Source: Acidobacteriota bacterium (GTDB lineage: Bacteria; Acidobacteriota; Terriglobia; Terriglobales; Acidobacteriaceae). Taken from it: a stretch of DNA of 64,000 nucleotides. Position 1 is the first letter of the stretch. The number at the start of each line of letters is the position of its first letter. This document shows, in pieces, positions 1-9,156 of this stretch. A program made the translations under genes and the position numbers. The notes below the pieces were generated by a model. The model had not been told where the DNA came from, did not search any database, and saw only the letters and a program-made list of their open reading frames with translations. The stretch spans positions 372,001-436,000 of the forward strand of contig JAFDVQ010000006.1 in the NCBI GenBank assembly GCA_018268915.1. Direction: 5' to 3'.

Positions 1-1007
1 CCTTTTTGAAAGACGTCGACCAGCATCAGGTGATTGTCGGTTCCGCCTGAGACAATCCGATAGCCTGCCTCCTGTAGTGACAAGGCCAGCGACTTCGCAT
101 TTGAGACAGTCTGAGCGGCGTAAGTCTTGAACTCAGGCCGCAGCACCTCGCCGAACGCCACTGCCTTTGCCGCGATGATGTGCACCAGAGGACCACCCTG
201 CTGGCCAGGAAACACGGCCATATCGATGGCTTTTCCGATCGTCTGCTCGGCCTTCTCGCCAACCTGATAGTTCTTCCCGCAAAGAATCATTCCGGCACGC
301 GGTCCGCGCAGCGTCTTGTGCGTGGTGGTGGTGGTGATGTGAGCATGCGGAATCGGCGAGGGGTGCGAGCCGCCGGCAACGAGCCCGGCAATGTGGGCCA
401 TGTCGAAGATGTAAACCGCGCCCACCTTGTCGGCAATCTGGCGCATGCGCGCAAAATCCCACAGCCGCGGATACGCGCTGGCTCCGCCGATGATTGCCTT
501 CGGCTTTTCCCGAACGGCGATGGCCTCGAGTTCGTCGTAGTCGATCACTTCCGTATCGCGCCGAACCGTGTAGAACGTGGTCCGATAGAGCTTGCCGCTG
601 AAGCTGAGCTTGTGGCCGTGCGTCAGGTGCCCGCCGTGGGCCAGATCCAGGCCGAGAATGGTGTCGCCCGGATTTAGAACCGCCATGTACGCGCCGGCAT
701 TCGCCTGCGAGCCGGAGTGCGGCTGCACATTGGCGAACTCCGCATCGAAAATCTGCTTCGCCCGATCGCGCGCCAGGTTCTCGACCACGTCGGTGTACTC
801 GCAGCCACCGTAATAGCGCCGACCCGGATATCCCTCGGCATACTTGTTGGTGAAGACCGAACCTGCCGCCTCCAGCACCGCTTCCGAGACGAAATTCTCG
901 CTCGCGATCATCTCCAGCCCTTCGTGCTGGCGGAGCGCTTCGTGGTCAATGGCGGCTGCTACTTCAGGATCGGCTTGGGCAAGGGAAAGTGCCATGCGGT
1001 CGGTCAT
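1..1007 (-). CDS. glyA: Serine hydroxymethyltransferase (partial, C-terminus beyond window)
   Basis: PLP enzyme that interconverts serine and glycine while loading one-carbon units onto tetrahydrofolate in the cytoplasm. The reverse strand reads [16 protein letters not shown] and then the SHMT N-terminal signature [16 protein letters not shown], followed by [15 protein letters not shown]. Near the window edge the frame continues through [13 protein letters not shown], the conserved loop of this family. The frame is open to base 1, so about two thirds of the protein is visible and the C-terminus lies outside. A second in-frame ATG lies 12 nt downstream (A at 995). It is divergent from the padR gene, and the roughly 120 nt between them must hold both promoters. 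Identification is secure from the motifs. Confidence 0.95.
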   Translation of the reverse strand, partial: MTDRMALSLAQADPEVAAAIDHEALRQHEGLEMIASENFVSEAVLEAAGSVFTNKYAEGYPGRRYYGGCEYTDVVENLARDRAKQIFDAEFANVQPHSGSQANAGAYMAVLNPGDTILGLDLAHGGHLTHGHKLSFSGKLYRTTFYTVRRDTEVIDYDELEAIAVREKPKAIIGGASAYPRLWDFARMRQIADKVGAVYIFDMAHIAGLVAGGSHPSPIPHAHITTTTTHKTLRGPRAGMILCGKNYQVGEKAEQTIGKAIDMAVFPGQQGGPLVHIIAAKAVAFGEVLRPEFKTYAAQTVSNAKSLALSLQEAGYRIVSGGTDNHLMLVDVFQK

Positions 1008-1078
1008 ATCTAGGATTCTACGGCATTCCGAGCACGCAATTCAGCATACGTTTTGTGACGAACCCTTCCGCGCTTCTG

Positions 1079-1108
1079 TTGACATTCTGACTATCGGAAG
1101 AATATATG
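1079..1108 (+). promoter_or_regulatory. Candidate sigma70-type promoter of padR-ADOP
   Basis: TTGACA at 1079-1084 is a perfect -35 hexamer. After 17-18 nt comes an AT-rich -10 candidate (ATATAT/TATATG at 1102-1108). It lies just upstream of the padR start at 1131 and overlaps the palindrome at 1107-1121, the arrangement expected for an autorepressed promoter. The hexamers are seen directly; promoter activity is inferred. Confidence 0.6.
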
Positions 1109-1121
1109 TTGAATCTCAACA
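1107..1121. promoter_or_regulatory. Perfect palindrome, probable PadR operator
   Basis: TGTTGA-ATC-TCAACA is a perfect 6-bp inverted repeat with a 3-nt centre. It sits between the -10 element and the ribosome binding site (aggaga, 1121-1126) of padR. PadR repressors are dimers that often bind palindromes over their own promoter, so this is the natural operator candidate. No binding data are available. Confidence 0.5.
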
Positions 1122-1130
1122 GGAGAAAGA

Positions 1131-1469
1131 ATGGGCGACAACAAATCCGACGTATTGCAAGGCACGCTTGACCTGATGGTGTTGAAAACTCTGGAAGCGA
1201 TGAGCCCGCTGCACGGATACGGCATTGCACGACGGATCGAACAGGTGAGTGGAGACTCGATCGTCCTGAATCAGGGCACCATCTATCCTGCACTGCTGCG
1301 CCTTGAACAGCGGGGATGGATCAAGTCCGAGTGGGGAACCTCCGAAACCAACCGGCGCGCCCGTTTCTATTCGCTCAGCCGCGTCGGCCGCAAAAAGATC
1401 GCCGAAGAAACGGAAAACTGGGAACGTATCGCTGCCACGATGGCTCGTTTCCTCGCGCCATCCAACTAA
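1131..1469 (+). CDS. PadR-family transcriptional regulator (acidobacterial type)
   Basis: A 112-residue cytoplasmic repressor. The winged-helix core is clear: LQGTLDLMVLKTLEAMSPLHGYGIARRIE, shown here as residues about 9-37, then the recognition region NQGTIYPALLRLEQRGWI and the wing SEWGTSETNRRARFYSLS. These are the defining PadR features, and length and sequence fit the acidobacterial PadR group usually encoded beside ADOP permeases. It has a good ribosome binding site (aggaga) 5 nt before the ATG. The permease gene starts 23 nt downstream, so the two probably form one transcript in which PadR controls its own expression and that of the permease. The effector is unknown. Confidence 0.92.
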   Translation: MGDNKSDVLQGTLDLMVLKTLEAMSPLHGYGIARRIEQVSGDSIVLNQGTIYPALLRLEQRGWIKSEWGTSETNRRARFYSLSRVGRKKIAEETENWERIAATMARFLAPSN

Positions 1470-1492
1470 CGCAATGCTCCCAGGAGCCGCCG

Positions 1493-4177
1493 ATGGATTT
1501 CTTTCGCACCCTGTTCAGTCGTATCGCTGCTCTCACCGGCGATCGGCACCGCAATAACGATCTCGACGACGACATCGCCGCGCATCTCGAACTGCTGACG
1601 CAGGAATACGTCGCAAAGGGAATGTCTGAAGACGCCGCCAGGACTGCTGCGCGCCGAAGCTTCGGCGGCGTCACCCAGACCCGCGAAACCTATCGCGTCC
1701 AGCGCGGCTTTCCGCGGCTCGAACAGTTCCTGCGCGATCTCCGCTACGCCTCGCGCCAGCTTCGTCGCTCTCCCGGCTTTGCCTTCACCGCCGTCCTCAC
1801 ACTCGCTCTGGGGCTCGGAGCCGACATCGCGGTCTTCTCTCTGCTCAACTGCATCCTGCTCCGTCCGCTGCCCGTGCCGTACTCCGACCAGCTCGCCGTC
1901 ATTCGCAGCGACCAGAACGATCAGGAGCATGGCCCCAATTATTCCTTCGGTTCTCCGTTTCTCCGCTCTCTTGAAAAGCATCACGATGGCTTCGAAACCA
2001 CTGCCGGATTTTCCACCCGTCCGTTCCAGGTTCGGCACGACTCTGCCAACGTGCGCGTTCCGGGTGCGATGGTCAGCGGTCAGTTTTTCCAGATGCTGGA
2101 GACTCCTCCTGCCCTCGGCCGCTGGCTCACTCCGCTCGACGACCGCCAAGGACAGGCAAACGTCGCCGTAATCACCGACAGCTACTGGAAGACAAGGTTC
2201 CATCGCGATCCCGCTGCAATCGGCCAGACCCTCACCATCGCCAACAAACCATTCACAATCGTCGGAGTCATGCCTTCAACATTCGTCGGCGCCGATCCAA
2301 TGTACCGCCCCGAAATCTACGTACCGGTCTGGTCCGAGCCAATCATCGACGCGCCTTACAACGCAATTCAGAGCGGCTTTCACTCCTGGTGGATGCGCGT
2401 GATGGGCCGTCGCGCGCCCGGCGTCACTCTGGAAAAGGCGAATGCCGCGCTCACTGCGGTCTCCGATGGCATCCTCGACGAATCGATCCCGGATGCGAAA
2501 TGGATTAAGGATGCGCGAACGCATCGCTTCCACTTCGCTGCCGAGCCCGGCTCGCGCGGATATTCCTACATGCGCGATACATTCCAGAAGCCGCTCGTGG
2601 TCGTGTTCGTGCTCTGCAGCGCCATGCTGCTGCTGGCGTGTATTAATCTCGCCAGCCTTCTAATGGCTCGCGCCGCTGCACGCGAACGAGAATTGGCTAC
2701 TCGTCTCGCCATGGGTGCCTCTCGCGTGCGCCTGATTCAGCAGCTTCTTGTCGAGAGCCTCCTCATCGCTGTCCTTGGCACGGCCGCAGGCCTGATGGCC
2801 GCGCCCGCCGTCAGCCGTTTTCTTGCCGCGGTGCTGATCGGAGGAAACGGTGCCTACGTCATACTCGACACCTCCCTCGACATGCGAGTACTCGCATTCG
2901 TAGCCATCGTCGCGGTGCTCTCGACGCTCCTGGTCGGGCTTGTTCCCGCACTACGGGCAACTTCGAAAAGCCTTAACGAGCAGATCAAGTCCGGAACCCA
3001 ATCCGTCCACTCCCGGCAGCATGGGCTTCTTCCGCGAGTGTTGATGAGCATGCAGGTTGCGCTCGCGCTGATCCTCGTCTTCGGCGCGGGCCTCCTCGCC
3101 ACCAGCCTTCAGCGCCTTCATCGCATCGATCTCGGATTTCAGCCCGCAAACCTCGTTAATGTCAGCCTCGAAATGAACAAGCAAAGCCGCGATGGCGACC
3201 CGCTCTTCGCGTGGTATCGCCAGTATCTTGATGCTCTTGTCCATCTGCCGGGAGTGAAGGCGGCCGCGTACGTCAGCTATCCCCCCATGAGCGGCAGTAC
3301 ATGGACCGAAACCATAGAGTCGACGATCAGCAACGGCGAGCAGGTGATTTACATGAACTCTGTCTCGTCCGTGTACTTCAGCACCCTGAAGATCCCAATG
3401 CTTGCGGGGCGGGACTTTCAATGGAGTGATAACAGCACATCCGGACTCAAAGTGATTTTGAGTAAAAGAGCAGCAGAGAAGCTGTTCCCCGGCCAGAACG
3501 CCGTCGGCCAATCCGTTGTCATGAGCAAGAAGAACTATCAGGTGGTCGCCGTCGTAGGAGACATTCACTACGCATCTCTCCGAAAAGAAGCGCCGCCCGA
3601 AGCCTATCTCTGCATGACGCAAAACACTGACCACAAGCCGAACTACGAAGCCATTACTCGCATCGAGGGATCGGTCGCACCCTTCGCCTCCGCTGCCAGG
3701 CAGCTTGCCTCAAAAATGGCTCCAGAGATTCCCGCGCCAATCCTCACTCCGATGATGACCGACATCGACGGCTCCATCGCCTCCGAGCGCATCATGGCCA
3801 TGCTTGCGGTATTCTTTGCAATTTGCGCGCTCCTCGTAACCGCCATCGGCCTCTATGGCACGCTTGCTTACTCCACTGCCCGCCGCACCAGCGAAATTGG
3901 AATCCGCATGGCGCTCGGCGCGAAGCCGGAACAGGTAGTCGGACTTGTCTTTCGTGAAAATGCCTGGATCGCCGTCTATGGCTCCGCCGCGGGTCTCGTG
4001 GTCGCCTGGTTCGCCGCGCGCGCCCTCACATCGTTTCTCTACAGCACATCCGCTCGCGATCCGTGGGTCCTGATCCTGTCTGTTGTCGTTCTCGGAACGA
4101 TTGCCAGTGCTGCATCCGTAGTGCCGGCCATTCGCGCGGCGCGCATCGATCCCAGTACTGCCCTGCGCACAGAGTAG
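1493..4177 (+). CDS. ADOP-family (acidobacterial duplicated orphan permease) ABC-type membrane protein
   Basis: An 894-residue protein with two MacB/FtsX-type permease halves and no ATPase. The N-terminal 90 or so residues form the soluble prefix common in this family (AAHLELLTQEYVAKGMSEDA). The first core starts at LRYASRQLRRSPGFAFTAVL with its transmembrane segment. A three-helix FtsX block (VVVFVLCSAMLLLACINLAS, then ARERELATRLAMGASRVRL) is repeated near the C-terminus (SERIMAMLAVFFAICALLV, then RRTSEIGIRMALGAKPEQV). The start at 1493 is preferred because caggag precedes it and the prefix begins there; the longer frame from 1316 overlaps padR. It ends 3 nt before the convergent DUF1223 gene. 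Substrate is unknown. Confidence 0.9.
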   Translation: MDFFRTLFSRIAALTGDRHRNNDLDDDIAAHLELLTQEYVAKGMSEDAARTAARRSFGGVTQTRETYRVQRGFPRLEQFLRDLRYASRQLRRSPGFAFTAVLTLALGLGADIAVFSLLNCILLRPLPVPYSDQLAVIRSDQNDQEHGPNYSFGSPFLRSLEKHHDGFETTAGFSTRPFQVRHDSANVRVPGAMVSGQFFQMLETPPALGRWLTPLDDRQGQANVAVITDSYWKTRFHRDPAAIGQTLTIANKPFTIVGVMPSTFVGADPMYRPEIYVPVWSEPIIDAPYNAIQSGFHSWWMRVMGRRAPGVTLEKANAALTAVSDGILDESIPDAKWIKDARTHRFHFAAEPGSRGYSYMRDTFQKPLVVVFVLCSAMLLLACINLASLLMARAAARERELATRLAMGASRVRLIQQLLVESLLIAVLGTAAGLMAAPAVSRFLAAVLIGGNGAYVILDTSLDMRVLAFVAIVAVLSTLLVGLVPALRATSKSLNEQIKSGTQSVHSRQHGLLPRVLMSMQVALALILVFGAGLLATSLQRLHRIDLGFQPANLVNVSLEMNKQSRDGDPLFAWYRQYLDALVHLPGVKAAAYVSYPPMSGSTWTETIESTISNGEQVIYMNSVSSVYFSTLKIPMLAGRDFQWSDNSTSGLKVILSKRAAEKLFPGQNAVGQSVVMSKKNYQVVAVVGDIHYASLRKEAPPEAYLCMTQNTDHKPNYEAITRIEGSVAPFASAARQLASKMAPEIPAPILTPMMTDIDGSIASERIMAMLAVFFAICALLVTAIGLYGTLAYSTARRTSEIGIRMALGAKPEQVVGLVFRENAWIAVYGSAAGLVVAWFAARALTSFLYSTSARDPWVLILSVVVLGTIASAASVVPAIRAARIDPSTALRTE

Positions 4178-4180
4178 CGA

Positions 4181-4951
4181 TTAATGCAGCAACTGCTCGG
4201 CCGCGGCAATCACGCGGCCGCTCTTGCTGTCGATCATGAATACCACCAGCCGCATCTCTCCATCTCCGCTGCCGGTCTGCTTCGCCTTTCCAGCCTCTAA
4301 GCTGAGCGGCCGTCCATCGGCGTCTTTCCCATCCATCTCTTTCAGCACACGGACTACCGCGGTGTGGTGCAAGGTCCGCCCCGCGTTTTCGCCTCTAGGC
4401 ACTTCTGAATGCGTCGCATTGGCAGCGATGGCAGCAACCAGCTTTGTGCCCTTGCCCTCGTCCGCACGCACTGCGAAACGAACAGTGCCGTTTTCCCATT
4501 TCGCACTCTCGATCGCCAGGCTCGACTTCGGTTTCGCAGCCGCCTTGCTCATTGCCGCAACGAGCGCCCGTCCATTACTGCCGACAAACTGTGTCGTGCC
4601 GTCCACAACCATCTGCGGCGTGTAGGTCGAGTCAAGCGAGAACCGCCGGGAATACTCTTCCTGTCTCTGCGTCATCGCATCCAGGGAGAAAGGGTCGCGC
4701 CAACCCTGGTGATCCCAGTAGGTCACGTGCTCGCTCAGTACGATCGCTTCCGCGCCGGGAACAAACTGCTTCGCATCGAGCTCCGCAAGAAGCGCGTCCG
4801 CCGGTGGGCAGTCGGAACAACCTTCAGAAGTAAAAAGCTCTACAAGAACAGGTACGCGCTGGTCAGCCTGCTGGCCCTGCGCAGCGACACACATCGGCAG
4901 ACAAAACAGCGCAACCATCAGCGGTCTAAGCGGTACAGAAGACAGCCTCAT
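4181..4951 (-). CDS. DUF1223-family exported thioredoxin-like protein
   Basis: A 256-residue protein with a signal peptide (LMVALFCLPMCVAAQGQQ) followed by the DUF1223 hallmark VELFTSEGCSDCPPADALL, which holds a CxxC-like pair on a thioredoxin fold. Further family blocks are VLSEHVTYWDHQGWRDPFS and TYTPQMVVDGTTQFVGSN. It is probably a periplasmic redox or metal-related protein, but no biochemical role is established for the family. The gene is convergent with the ADOP permease, with only 3 nt between the stop codons, so there is no room for a separate terminator. The upstream gap of 118 nt is shared with the divergent M23 peptidase gene. Confidence 0.88.
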   Translation of the reverse strand: MRLSSVPLRPLMVALFCLPMCVAAQGQQADQRVPVLVELFTSEGCSDCPPADALLAELDAKQFVPGAEAIVLSEHVTYWDHQGWRDPFSLDAMTQRQEEYSRRFSLDSTYTPQMVVDGTTQFVGSNGRALVAAMSKAAAKPKSSLAIESAKWENGTVRFAVRADEGKGTKLVAAIAANATHSEVPRGENAGRTLHHTAVVRVLKEMDGKDADGRPLSLEAGKAKQTGSGDGEMRLVVFMIDSKSGRVIAAAEQLLH

Positions 4952-5069
4952 AAAAGTAGCGCACCATCCTGATCCTATGACTCAGAATTTCATATGAAGG
5001 TTACAGCAACTTGGGAGCGCCACGCTCCAATCCATCCGAAAACAGCTAAGTACCAGTTATGCTGAACGC

Positions 5070-5948
5070 ATGACCGGCTCTCGTCTCCTCCGGCTTCCTC
5101 TTCTGCTCATCTCGGCGTTGCTGGCGAATGCACAATCAAAACCCGGCACAACGCCGGCCTTTACCATCACTCCCGCGCTTGTGGAAGCCGGCTCGCCCGA
5201 GCTGATCACGTTGTCTGCGCGCAATCTAAGTGCCGTGCAGGGCGATTGGCTCGGTCACAAGCTGAACTTCTTTCGCCACGACGGCAAATGGATGGCGTTG
5301 GCGGGAGTCGACGTCGAAACAAAGCCCCACTCCTCCACCTTGCACATCACCGCCCAATCGGCATCAGGGCCGCTCGAGTACAGCCGTACCGTCGAGATTC
5401 ACCCCGCTCACTACCGCACCGGCAAGCTCACCGTCGCTCCCAAATTTGTCGAACCCGGCCCGGAAGAACAGAAGGAAATCGCGGCCGATTCCGAGATCAA
5501 GGGAAAGGTCTTCGCCTCCACCGCACCGGAACCACTGTGGCAGGGCGACTTCAGCGCGCCTGTCAAATTCCCACCGACCGACAGCTTCGGTACCCGCCGC
5601 ATGTTCAACGGCAAGCTCGCCAGCATTCATAAGGGAATGGACTTCCGAGCGCCTTCCGGCACAGTTGTCCGCGCTTCGAACAGTGGGATCGTGGTGCTCG
5701 CGCAACACCTGTATTACGAAGGCAATTGCGTGATCATCGATCACGGCCTCGGCCTCTACACCCTGTCGATGCACTTCAGCCGCATTGACGTGCATGAAGG
5801 CCAGCACGTATCTGCAGGCGACAAGCTCGGCCTGAGCGGCGCAACCGGACGCGTCACCGGGCCACACCTCCACTGGGCCGTGCGCTGGGAGAACGCATAC
5901 CTCGACCCCGCAAAAATTCTGCGCCTGAATCTGAATTCAACTCGCTGA
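5070..5948 (+). CDS. M23-family (LytM-like) metallopeptidase, exported
   Basis: A 292-residue protein with a cleavable signal peptide (LLRLPLLLISALLANAQS), an N-terminal beta-sandwich-like region (residues about 30-130) and a C-terminal M23 domain. The domain shows the zinc ligands HKGMD and HLHW, plus the conserved GNCVIIDHGLGLYTLSMHFS and GDKLGLSGATGRVTGPHLHW. All metal-binding residues are present, so it should be an active peptidoglycan endopeptidase in the periplasm. TATGCT at 5058-5063 lies 6 nt before the ATG and no Shine-Dalgarno is visible, which suggests a leaderless transcript. It is convergent with the alpha/beta hydrolase gene, with 10 nt between them. Confidence 0.93.
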   Translation: MTGSRLLRLPLLLISALLANAQSKPGTTPAFTITPALVEAGSPELITLSARNLSAVQGDWLGHKLNFFRHDGKWMALAGVDVETKPHSSTLHITAQSASGPLEYSRTVEIHPAHYRTGKLTVAPKFVEPGPEEQKEIAADSEIKGKVFASTAPEPLWQGDFSAPVKFPPTDSFGTRRMFNGKLASIHKGMDFRAPSGTVVRASNSGIVVLAQHLYYEGNCVIIDHGLGLYTLSMHFSRIDVHEGQHVSAGDKLGLSGATGRVTGPHLHWAVRWENAYLDPAKILRLNLNSTR

Positions 5949-5958
5949 TGGGCAGAAT

Positions 5959-7242
5959 CTATCGCGAAACCAGGTCTCGTTCCGCTTCAACCTGCTGGTC
6001 GATCCCCGACGCGGGAGCGTTTGCTCGTTCCTGTCGCAATGCCTTGAACGCCCGATACACAAACCACCCCATGTGCCAGCCATCCATGTATTGAAATGGC
6101 GTCTCGCCGGTCGTGTAGTGCCCGCAGGGCAGAACCCGCTTTTCAAAATTCAGACCAACTCGGGTGAACGCATCCACTACCTGCAGCGAGTATTCCCTGG
6201 GAAACGTCAGGTCGTAAGTCGCATAAACAAGCAGGATCTTCTTGCGCAGCCCATCCGCTTCATCGCTAGCCATCCGCTCGTAGTAGCTCACAGGACTAAC
6301 AGCTGACCAGAGCTCGCGCAGACGAGTCTGCGTCAAACCTGCCTCTTCCAGCGCCTTTCGGATGTGCCGCGTACTCTGTCCCGCCCACACTACGTCGCCG
6401 AACGCGGTCGAAGCATGGTTGAACGCGTTCACGCGAATCCGCTTGTCATGTGCGCTGGCAAGGAATGCATAGCAGGAACCAAGACTCGTGCCCAATACTC
6501 CGAACTGCTCGTATCCCTGCGACTCGAGCCAGTCAACGCAACAGCGAATGTCGACAACCGCCTGCCGGCATGCCGAAATTGTCCGCCCGATGTTCGCGCT
6601 TACCGCGTAGTCCGACCTTTCGAGTTCCGCCGGACGACGAATATCGTGATAAGGCTTCGATAGCCGCAGCGCCGAGATCCCCATGCGGTTGAAGATCGCG
6701 CAAAGCGAATTGTGGCTGAAGGCGTCCGCATTCCATTGAGGCATCACCACGATCGCCTGTTTCGGCCTCTTCGGGTCTTTATGCTCGGGCGCCGGATACC
6801 ATCGAGCATTCACCATGTCGTTTTCGGGATACGGCGTGCGCTCTGGCGAAGTGAACCGCAGGAAAAAGGCTTTGGACGACTTGCCTTCGGCAGACAGCCG
6901 CTTGATCTCCGCATCCTTGGCGAGTGTCTCCGGCCTCACATTGGTCGGGAACAGCTCCGGATGGCGCTCTTCCAGACGAAAGTCCGTGGGGCGTTCATAG
7001 CTGAAGAAGACATCGTTGTGCCGGATAAGCAGCTGGTTGATACGCACCATCGCTGCTTCTGCCGCCGCATCGTTGCGTGTCGCCTCAGAGCCGGGAAGAG
7101 CTGAACTGAACCCGTGGGAATCGAGGAACGGCTCGAGCCATTCGAAGCCCCATTCCAGCGGGCGCACTATCCGATTTTCATCGCGCGTGGTCAGCCGGGT
7201 TTCCCACTCGTACATCCAGCGCGCGTACTGTTTCCTGAACAT
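5959..7242 (-). CDS. Alpha/beta hydrolase family protein
   Basis: A 427-residue cytoplasmic protein with no signal peptide. The nucleophile elbow GTSLGSCYAFLASAHD (GxSxG) is clear, a possible acid lies in VYATYDLTFP, and a probable catalytic His is in RVLPCGHYTTGE near the C-terminus. The N-terminal 150 residues (YARWMYEWETRLTTRDENR onward) are family-specific. The substrate is not evident. It lies 15 nt downstream of the VKOR gene on the same strand, so the two probably share a transcript, though no functional link is obvious. Confidence 0.8.
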   Translation of the reverse strand: MFRKQYARWMYEWETRLTTRDENRIVRPLEWGFEWLEPFLDSHGFSSALPGSEATRNDAAAEAAMVRINQLLIRHNDVFFSYERPTDFRLEERHPELFPTNVRPETLAKDAEIKRLSAEGKSSKAFFLRFTSPERTPYPENDMVNARWYPAPEHKDPKRPKQAIVVMPQWNADAFSHNSLCAIFNRMGISALRLSKPYHDIRRPAELERSDYAVSANIGRTISACRQAVVDIRCCVDWLESQGYEQFGVLGTSLGSCYAFLASAHDKRIRVNAFNHASTAFGDVVWAGQSTRHIRKALEEAGLTQTRLRELWSAVSPVSYYERMASDEADGLRKKILLVYATYDLTFPREYSLQVVDAFTRVGLNFEKRVLPCGHYTTGETPFQYMDGWHMGWFVYRAFKALRQERANAPASGIDQQVEAERDLVSR

Positions 7243-7257
7243 GTCCTATGTTCAAGT

Positions 7258-7677
7258 TTACCAGTGCCAGCGATTGCGCTTTTGCTGGCTCGCCGCCACA
7301 ATGAACCAGAAAATATCCAGCAGCGGGATAGCGGCGATGATTCCGAGGGAAATCACGCAGTAGAGGCACCAGACTCCTAGCACGTCGCGCTCGATGTGGG
7401 TCAGATAGAGGGAATAGCCAAGCCCCCCGAGCGACGCGATCAGCACAGCAAGCCGCTGTTGCGCGAGACCCAGCCACAGAATAAGCAGATATCCAAGAAT
7501 CCCGATCAGCGCGACGGGAATGCCTTCAATCACCGCGTAGGAACTATGGTTCACGATGCCGCAATCCCACTTCTCATTGATCGAGCAAGGGCTCGTGGTT
7601 GTCGAATAGTGCACCTGCAGCGCCAAAGCCGACACAATCGCACCGGCAAGAGCGAAAACCGCAATGACGTATCGCAT
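7258..7677 (-). CDS. Vitamin K epoxide reductase (VKOR) family protein
   Basis: A 139-residue inner-membrane protein of four hydrophobic helices. Redox cysteines are in the expected places: a loop pair C31/C39 (PCSINEKWDCG) followed by the NHSSYA segment, and the active-site CLYC (C104/C107) in the last helices. Bacterial VKORs reoxidise periplasmic DsbA-like proteins by passing electrons to quinones, so this is a candidate disulfide-bond-forming enzyme that replaces DsbB. The start at 7677 is chosen because AGAGG stands just upstream; the frame could extend to 7707, where no ribosome binding site is seen. It is divergent from nadD. Confidence 0.92.
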   Translation of the reverse strand: MRYVIAVFALAGAIVSALALQVHYSTTTSPCSINEKWDCGIVNHSSYAVIEGIPVALIGILGYLLILWLGLAQQRLAVLIASLGGLGYSLYLTHIERDVLGVWCLYCVISLGIIAAIPLLDIFWFIVAASQQKRNRWHW

Positions 7678-7782
7678 CGTGCCTCTGATGCTACCCCATT
7701 CTCGCATCGGATGTAATCCGGCTGGTCACATGCAGCCGCCGGGATGGAATCTTGAGCTCAGGCTCCGCGCTAACATGAACGT

Positions 7783-8502
7783 ATGGATGTTCTTGCAGGC
7801 GGCTCGAGGCGAATCGCATTTTTTGGCGGAAGCTTTGATCCTCCTCACATGGGTCATCTCGCTATTGCGCGCGCCGCGCAGGCGATTCTTCAACTCGACA
7901 CGGTGCTGTTCACGCCTGTCGGATCTCAGCCGCTAAAACCAATGGGATCGAGCGCAAGCTTCGAAGATCGCGTCGCTATGACAGAGCTGGCGATTCGAGA
8001 GCTTCCAAATTTCGCTATCTCCTTTGCTGACGCGCCAGATCCATCCGGCGAACCGAATTACACAATCGATACCCTGAATCGTCTTCAGGCGCAGTTTCCT
8101 TCCGCGCAGCTTTTTAACCTGATGGGCGCCGACTCGTTTCTAAGTCTTGGCCGCTGGTATCGCGGATCGGAGATTCCTTTTGCCGCGCCCTTGATTGTGG
8201 CCTCGCGGCCCGGCCAACGCCTCGAACACCTGGCAGCGGACCTCCCTGGTGGATTGACTGTCAAAGCCGAGCCCCTCTCGCCTGATAACCGGCGGGGAAC
8301 GTTGAAAGTCTTTACGATTCGGAACTCTTCAGGCGGCGAAGCTCCTCTTTACCTGCTCCCCGGCCTTGAAATCGAAATCAGTGCGACGGATATTCGCGGC
8401 AACGTGAGCGCGGCGCTCGACCGCATTTGTGCTGGGCATGATCTGCTGCCCGACGCTGTCTGCGATTACATATCAACGCACCACCTCTATCAGGCGGCCT
8501 AG
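7783..8502 (+). CDS. nadD: Nicotinate-nucleotide adenylyltransferase
   Basis: A 239-residue enzyme that joins nicotinate mononucleotide to AMP in NAD biosynthesis. The nucleotidyltransferase signature GGSFDPPHMGH lies at residues about 15-25 and the C-terminal ISATDIR motif near residue 205. GADSFLSLGRWYRGSEIPF matches the NadD core. TAACAT at 7771-7776 lies 6 nt before the ATG with no Shine-Dalgarno, so the message may be leaderless. rsfS follows 79 nt downstream, a neighbourhood seen in many bacteria. Confidence 0.95.
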   Translation: MDVLAGGSRRIAFFGGSFDPPHMGHLAIARAAQAILQLDTVLFTPVGSQPLKPMGSSASFEDRVAMTELAIRELPNFAISFADAPDPSGEPNYTIDTLNRLQAQFPSAQLFNLMGADSFLSLGRWYRGSEIPFAAPLIVASRPGQRLEHLAADLPGGLTVKAEPLSPDNRRGTLKVFTIRNSSGGEAPLYLLPGLEIEISATDIRGNVSAALDRICAGHDLLPDAVCDYISTHHLYQAA

Positions 8503-8581
8503 CGACTCAGGTTCATCGGAGACCCCGCATACAAGCCCTGTTCTTTTGCTATACGATGAGCGTGGAGACACTTTCCGCTGC

Positions 8582-9133
8582 ATGAGTATAACCCCGGCGC
8601 AAGATCAAACACGTATTCTCGTCCAGGCCGCGGCCGCCGCCTGCGAAAGCAAAAAAGGGGAAGATACACGGATTCTCGAGCTCGATCCTGTCGACTCGGG
8701 GCTAGCAGACTTTTTCCTCATCACTTCAGCCACCAACGACCGCCAGGCGGTGGCTATCGCCGATGAGGTTGAAGGCCGCCTCAAGAAGGATTTCGGAGTC
8801 ATGCCGCACTCCGTCGAGGGCCGCCGCCAGGGCGACTGGGTACTTCTCGACTACGTTGACTTCGTCGTACACGTCTTCCTGACGGAGCGCCGCGCCTTCT
8901 ATGACATCGAACGCCTGCGCAAGTCTGCGCGCCCGCTTACCCCTGCTGAGTTCGACGACGAACTGAAGCAGGCGCTCGCCGCGAAGACTCGTGCCGCACG
9001 CGGCAAGTCAGACAGCGCTCCCGCCAAGAAGACTGCAAAGACGGCAAGCACGCCGAAGACAACCGCTAAGAAGGCTAAGACAGAGCCTGCCGCCAGGAAG
9101 AAAGTCGCGGCGAAAAAAGCCACCAAGAAGTAG
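8582..9133 (+). CDS. rsfS: Ribosomal silencing factor RsfS with basic C-terminal tail
   Basis: A 183-residue protein. Residues about 10-120 are the RsfS/Iojap domain (LELDPVDSGLADFFLITSA, VEGRRQGDWVLLDYVDFVVH), which binds L14 on the large ribosomal subunit and blocks subunit joining under starvation. Beyond it lies an unusual 45-residue tail rich in Lys, Ala and Thr with repeated AKK/TAKK units, resembling histone H1-like tails. The start at 8582 (MSITPAQDQ) is preferred over the longer frame from 8429, which overlaps nadD. A hairpin terminator follows at 9157. In many genomes rlmH comes next; here two receptor genes intervene. Confidence 0.93.
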   Translation: MSITPAQDQTRILVQAAAAACESKKGEDTRILELDPVDSGLADFFLITSATNDRQAVAIADEVEGRLKKDFGVMPHSVEGRRQGDWVLLDYVDFVVHVFLTERRAFYDIERLRKSARPLTPAEFDDELKQALAAKTRAARGKSDSAPAKKTAKTASTPKTTAKKAKTEPAARKKVAAKKATKK

Positions 9134-9156
9134 CCGCACTCTGAATCGCAAAAAAG

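Noticed and set aside
133..462. ORF with a run of six histidines on the minus strand
   Set aside because: It is an out-of-frame shadow of glyA; the glyA frame gives conserved SHMT motifs across the same bases.
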